From positions 1 through 15,851 of the forward strand of contig JABABH010000208.1 in NCBI GenBank assembly GCA_014238325.1: a stretch of 15,851 bases of DNA. Direction: 5' to 3'. The notes beneath the pieces were generated by a model. The model saw nothing but the letters and a program-made list of their open reading frames with translations, made no database searches and was not told where the DNA came from. The position numbers and the translations under genes are program-made. The stretch is from Coxiellaceae bacterium (GTDB taxonomy: Bacteria; Pseudomonadota; Gammaproteobacteria; Coxiellales; Coxiellaceae). How positions within the stretch are numbered: the first letter of the stretch is position 1; each line of letters opens with the position of its first letter. This document shows, piece after piece, positions 13,143 to 15,851 of this stretch.

Positions 13143-14474
13143 ATGTTGTTTGACCCCAAATTTCCTTTTTTGCCAAAAGGAAAGATATATTATGGCTACG
13201 TTATTATTATTTGTGCCATTTTAGCCGTTATTGTCAGCGCACCTGGACAAACAATAGGTGTATCTGTTTTTATCGATTATTTTATACACGCGTTAGCGAT
13301 CACTCGCACACAATTGAGCATGGCGTATATGATAGGCACCTTTACTAGTGCTGTGTTGATGGCTTATGCTGGTCGCTTCATTGATGACAAAGGTTCCAGG
13401 TCTGTTATATTTTGGACGAGTATTGGTTTGGGGTTCACCCTTATCGGATTGTCACGTATGGAATGGTTGTCGACTCATTGGATTACGCAATCTCGGCATT
13501 GGCATGTCATATTTTTATTAAGTGTCTTGAGCATAGGGTTTTTCTTCTTACGATTTTTGGGACAAGGTCTATTAAGTGTATTAAGTCGTATTTTGATCCT
13601 GAAGTGGTTTGTTGCAGGTAGAGGGCGGGTCAGTGGCATAGTTGGGATATTTGCAACGTTAGCGATGTCTGCATCACCGCCTTTATTTAATAAAATGATT
13701 CAACTCATGGGGTGGCAGCAGACTTATATTACCTTAGGCGCCATAATTGGTACGTTTTTTGCCTGTTTTTTTTGGCTATTTGTGCGAGATACTCCTGAAT
13801 CTTGCCATTTAAGCGTAGATGGTCCGTTGTTTTCGGGAGACGGCAACAATACAGCTGCTGTGGTACGCGATTGGACTTTACAAGAAGCGAAAAAAACGCC
13901 TACCTTTTGGATATTCGCGATAGCTCTCAGCTTTTATCCGTTTGCGATGACGGCTATTAATTTTAATATTATTTCTATTTTTCAATCTGCAGGATGGTCA
14001 CGACACGCTGCTATTTCTATATTTGTCCCATCAGCGGTAGTTTCTATCATTGTTAAATTAGTCAGTGGATATTTGTGCGACCATCCGTTGTGGCGTGATC
14101 GACTTAAGGTTCAATTAGCGATCTATATGGGTGCTGTACTGACCTTGTGCACAGGAGTATTATTGTTGCCTGTGCTGCATGCTGCTTATTATGGCTTGAT
14201 AGGTAGTATGGGCATTGCGACTGGTTTATATATTACCTTATCATCGGTATGCTGGGGTAGTTTCTTTGGGCGACTACATGTGGGGAGCATTAGTAGTTCA
14301 GCTATGAGCTATGCTGTATTCGCTAGTGCTTTGGGTCCGGTTTTTTATTCTTTATTGCGAGATTGGTTAGGCGGCTATAGATTGCCTTTACTGATTTCTT
14401 TAATCATAGCCGCCCTATTATTCATCTTGAGTTTTTGGGGCGATAAACCCGTATTTCAGGACGATGCCTCATAG
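13143..14474 (+). CDS. Major facilitator superfamily transporter
   Basis: A 443-residue inner-membrane protein with about twelve hydrophobic segments and a polar central loop (roughly residues 215-245, with DTPESCHLSVDGPL). The N-terminal GKIYYGYVIIICAILAV, with GVSVFIDYF after it, is like oxalate/formate-antiporter and monocarboxylate-type MFS proteins. The MFS loop 2-3 signature appears as GRFIDDKGSRSVIF (usually GxLaDrxGrr). The substrate cannot be read from the sequence. The start at 13143 has no obvious Shine-Dalgarno, but later codons would cut into the first span. It is convergent with acnA, with only 3 bp between the stop codons. Confidence 0.88.
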   Translation: MLFDPKFPFLPKGKIYYGYVIIICAILAVIVSAPGQTIGVSVFIDYFIHALAITRTQLSMAYMIGTFTSAVLMAYAGRFIDDKGSRSVIFWTSIGLGFTLIGLSRMEWLSTHWITQSRHWHVIFLLSVLSIGFFFLRFLGQGLLSVLSRILILKWFVAGRGRVSGIVGIFATLAMSASPPLFNKMIQLMGWQQTYITLGAIIGTFFACFFWLFVRDTPESCHLSVDGPLFSGDGNNTAAVVRDWTLQEAKKTPTFWIFAIALSFYPFAMTAINFNIISIFQSAGWSRHAAISIFVPSAVVSIIVKLVSGYLCDHPLWRDRLKVQLAIYMGAVLTLCTGVLLLPVLHAAYYGLIGSMGIATGLYITLSSVCWGSFFGRLHVGSISSSAMSYAVFASALGPVFYSLLRDWLGGYRLPLLISLIIAALLFILSFWGDKPVFQDDAS

Positions 14475-14486
14475 GCATTATTTCTT
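14463..14486. terminator. Hairpin spanning the MFS/acnA stop codons, possible weak terminator
   Basis: ATGCCT (14464-14469), loop CAT, AGGCAT (14473-14478), with an extra G-T pair outside, lies across the TAG of the MFS gene and the acnA stop. A T-rich stretch follows on the plus strand (14478-14486). It is the only structure available to separate these convergent genes. Confidence 0.35.
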
Positions 14487-15851
14487 AAGTAATTGACGCA
14501 ATACAAATTCTAAAATGCCTCCGTGACGGTAATATTCAAATTCGTTCTGCGTATCAATAGCCACCTGCAGTTTAAGCGTTTCGGTGGAGCGCCCATCTGC
14601 ACGGTGGATGCACATGGATACCATACCCCCTGGTTTTAAGCATGAGTCTAAATCAGGGAAGTCCATGAGTTCATCACCACATAAAGCTAAAGTTTTTCTT
14701 GATATATTTGGGGCGAAGGTTAAGGGGATCACACCCATGCCGATTAAATTAGAACGGTGGATACGCTCAAAACTTTCAGCAATAACGATTTTAATGCCGA
14801 GAAGACGAGATCCTTTGGCAGCCCAATCTCGTGAAGAGCCGGTACCATATTCCCGCCCTGCAATAATAACGAGTGGGATATGCGCAGATTGATATTGCAT
14901 GGCGGCATCATAGATACTCATCTTCTCTCCACCTGGAAAAAATTTCGTAAATCCACCTTCTACGTCCGAAAATATCTCATTTCGGATGCGAATATTAGAA
15001 AAAGTACCCCTCATCAGAACCTCATGGTTACCACGACGGGCACCATAGGAGTTAAAATCTTTAGAATCTACGCCGTGGTTCAGCAGATATTGGCCTGCAG
15101 GGCTATCTAATTTAATTGCACCAGCAGGTGAAATATGATCTGTTGTCACGCTATCACCTAAGAGAGCGAGCATGCGGGCCCCTTTAATATTGTGAATGGG
15201 GGTAGGTTCCGTGCTCATGCCATCAAAAAATGGAGGGCGTTTAATATAAGTGGAATCAGGATTCCACTGATAAGTATCACCTGTAGGAATGTGAATAGAT
15301 TGCCAGGCTTCGTTGCCAGCAAATACTGCACCATATTCTTTTTTAAACATGGCTTGACGAATGAGCGTAAGCGCTTCTTCGATTTGGCTAGAGTTGGGCC
15401 AGATATCTTTTAAATAAATGTCCTTTCCTTGGTCATTTTTACCGATAGGCTCTTTTTCCAGATTCACTTGGGTGGTGCCAGTCAGCGCTAATGCAACCAC
15501 CATAGGGGGAGAAGCCAGCCAGCTGGCTTTGACTTGAGGGTGTATACGACCTTCAAAATTTCGATTACCCGATAATACGGCAGAGACAATAAGATTATGA
15601 TCATGGATGGCTGCTGCAACAGGGTCGGGTAGAGGACCAGAGTTACCAATACACGTGGTACAACCATAGCCCACTAAATAAAAGCCCATAGCTTCTAGGT
15701 ATTTAATGAGTCCACTGGCTTCCAAATAATCAGTGACCACTTTAGAGCCTGGTGCTAAGGAAGCTTTGACCCAAGGTTTAGGCTTCAATCCTTGCTCTTC
15801 AGCATTTTTCGCTAAGAGTCCAGCAGCTAGCATGACGCTCGGGTTGGAAGT
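14478..15851 (-). CDS. acnA: Aconitate hydratase A, C-terminal half (5' end beyond the window)
   Basis: Iron-sulfur enzyme of the TCA cycle converting citrate to isocitrate via cis-aconitate. The frame is open to the right edge and enters with TSNPSVMLAAGLLAK; in the family this follows directly on a SCTN motif carrying the first cluster cysteine, which must lie just outside. The other two cluster ligands are in GCTTCIGNSGPLP (CxxC). Then come GDSVTTDHISPAG, FNSYGARRGNHEV and MRGTFSNIRIRN of the swivelling domain 4, and a stretch including GSSRDWAAKGSRLLG and ESFERIHRSNLIGMGV. About 457 of roughly 890 residues are visible, ending at TAA. It is of the AcnA/IRP1 type, not AcnB. The ATG at 15833 is internal, not the start. 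Confidence 0.96.
   Translation of the reverse strand, partial: TSNPSVMLAAGLLAKNAEEQGLKPKPWVKASLAPGSKVVTDYLEASGLIKYLEAMGFYLVGYGCTTCIGNSGPLPDPVAAAIHDHNLIVSAVLSGNRNFEGRIHPQVKASWLASPPMVVALALTGTTQVNLEKEPIGKNDQGKDIYLKDIWPNSSQIEEALTLIRQAMFKKEYGAVFAGNEAWQSIHIPTGDTYQWNPDSTYIKRPPFFDGMSTEPTPIHNIKGARMLALLGDSVTTDHISPAGAIKLDSPAGQYLLNHGVDSKDFNSYGARRGNHEVLMRGTFSNIRIRNEIFSDVEGGFTKFFPGGEKMSIYDAAMQYQSAHIPLVIIAGREYGTGSSRDWAAKGSRLLGIKIVIAESFERIHRSNLIGMGVIPLTFAPNISRKTLALCGDELMDFPDLDSCLKPGGMVSMCIHRADGRSTETLKLQVAIDTQNEFEYYRHGGILEFVLRQLLKK

Noticed and set aside
13036..13224. Plus-strand frame of 62 codons before the MFS gene
   Set aside because: It overlaps the MFS start in another frame, spans the terminator-like hairpin, and shows no domain.
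1..15851. CRISPR array, insertion sequence, integrase, toxin-antitoxin or phage genes
   Set aside because: No regularly spaced repeats, transposase motifs or known defence domains were seen on either strand.

Overview
This 15.9 kb window is chromosomal DNA of moderate G+C content from a gammaproteobacterium. The gene order points to the Legionellales (a Coxiella/Legionella-like, host-associated lineage). Three things suggest this: trxA-rho and proC-yggT are kept as in gammaproteobacteria, a Com1-type periplasmic DsbA-like protein follows rpoH directly, and an ankyrin-repeat gene sits among housekeeping genes. The assignment is inference; no rRNA or other phylogenetic marker was compared.

Left part (1-3900). 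Mostly minus strand, read from right to left: a PTR1/FolM-like pteridine reductase, lolB (start overlapping the reductase stop), tRNA-Gln(TTG), prs and the 5' part of the ribosomal protein L25/Ctc gene. This resembles the gammaproteobacterial block lolB-ispE-tRNA-Gln-prs-rplY, with two changes: ispE is missing, and an ankyrin-repeat gene on the plus strand lies between prs and rplY. The ankyrin frame is interrupted by an amber codon inside its third repeat.

Middle part (3900-8150). A MidA/NDUFAF7-type methyltransferase and a PTPS/QueD-family protein overlap by ATGA and diverge from the pteridine reductase across 53 bp. A strong terminator hairpin follows, then a 390-bp palindrome-rich intergenic region, proC, yggT and trxA. 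The pteridine reductase, the PTPS-like protein and thioredoxin all carry substitutions at active-site positions.

Right part (8150-15851). Plus strand: a 319-bp leader, rho, rpoH (sigma-32), a Com1/DsbA-like thiol oxidoreductase, a one-RRM RNA-binding protein, a BI-1/YccA-family membrane protein and an MFS transporter. The C-terminal half of aconitase acnA comes in from the right edge on the minus strand and ends 3 bp from the MFS stop codon. Shared themes are transcription termination and stress control (Rho, RpoH, RRM), thiol redox chemistry (TrxA, Com1) and core metabolism (Prs, ProC, AcnA).

I saw no CRISPR array, rRNA, insertion sequence, integrase or clearly new defence system. The least ordinary points are the interrupted ankyrin gene splitting prs from rplY, and the flanking pair of pterin-family enzymes with altered catalytic residues.
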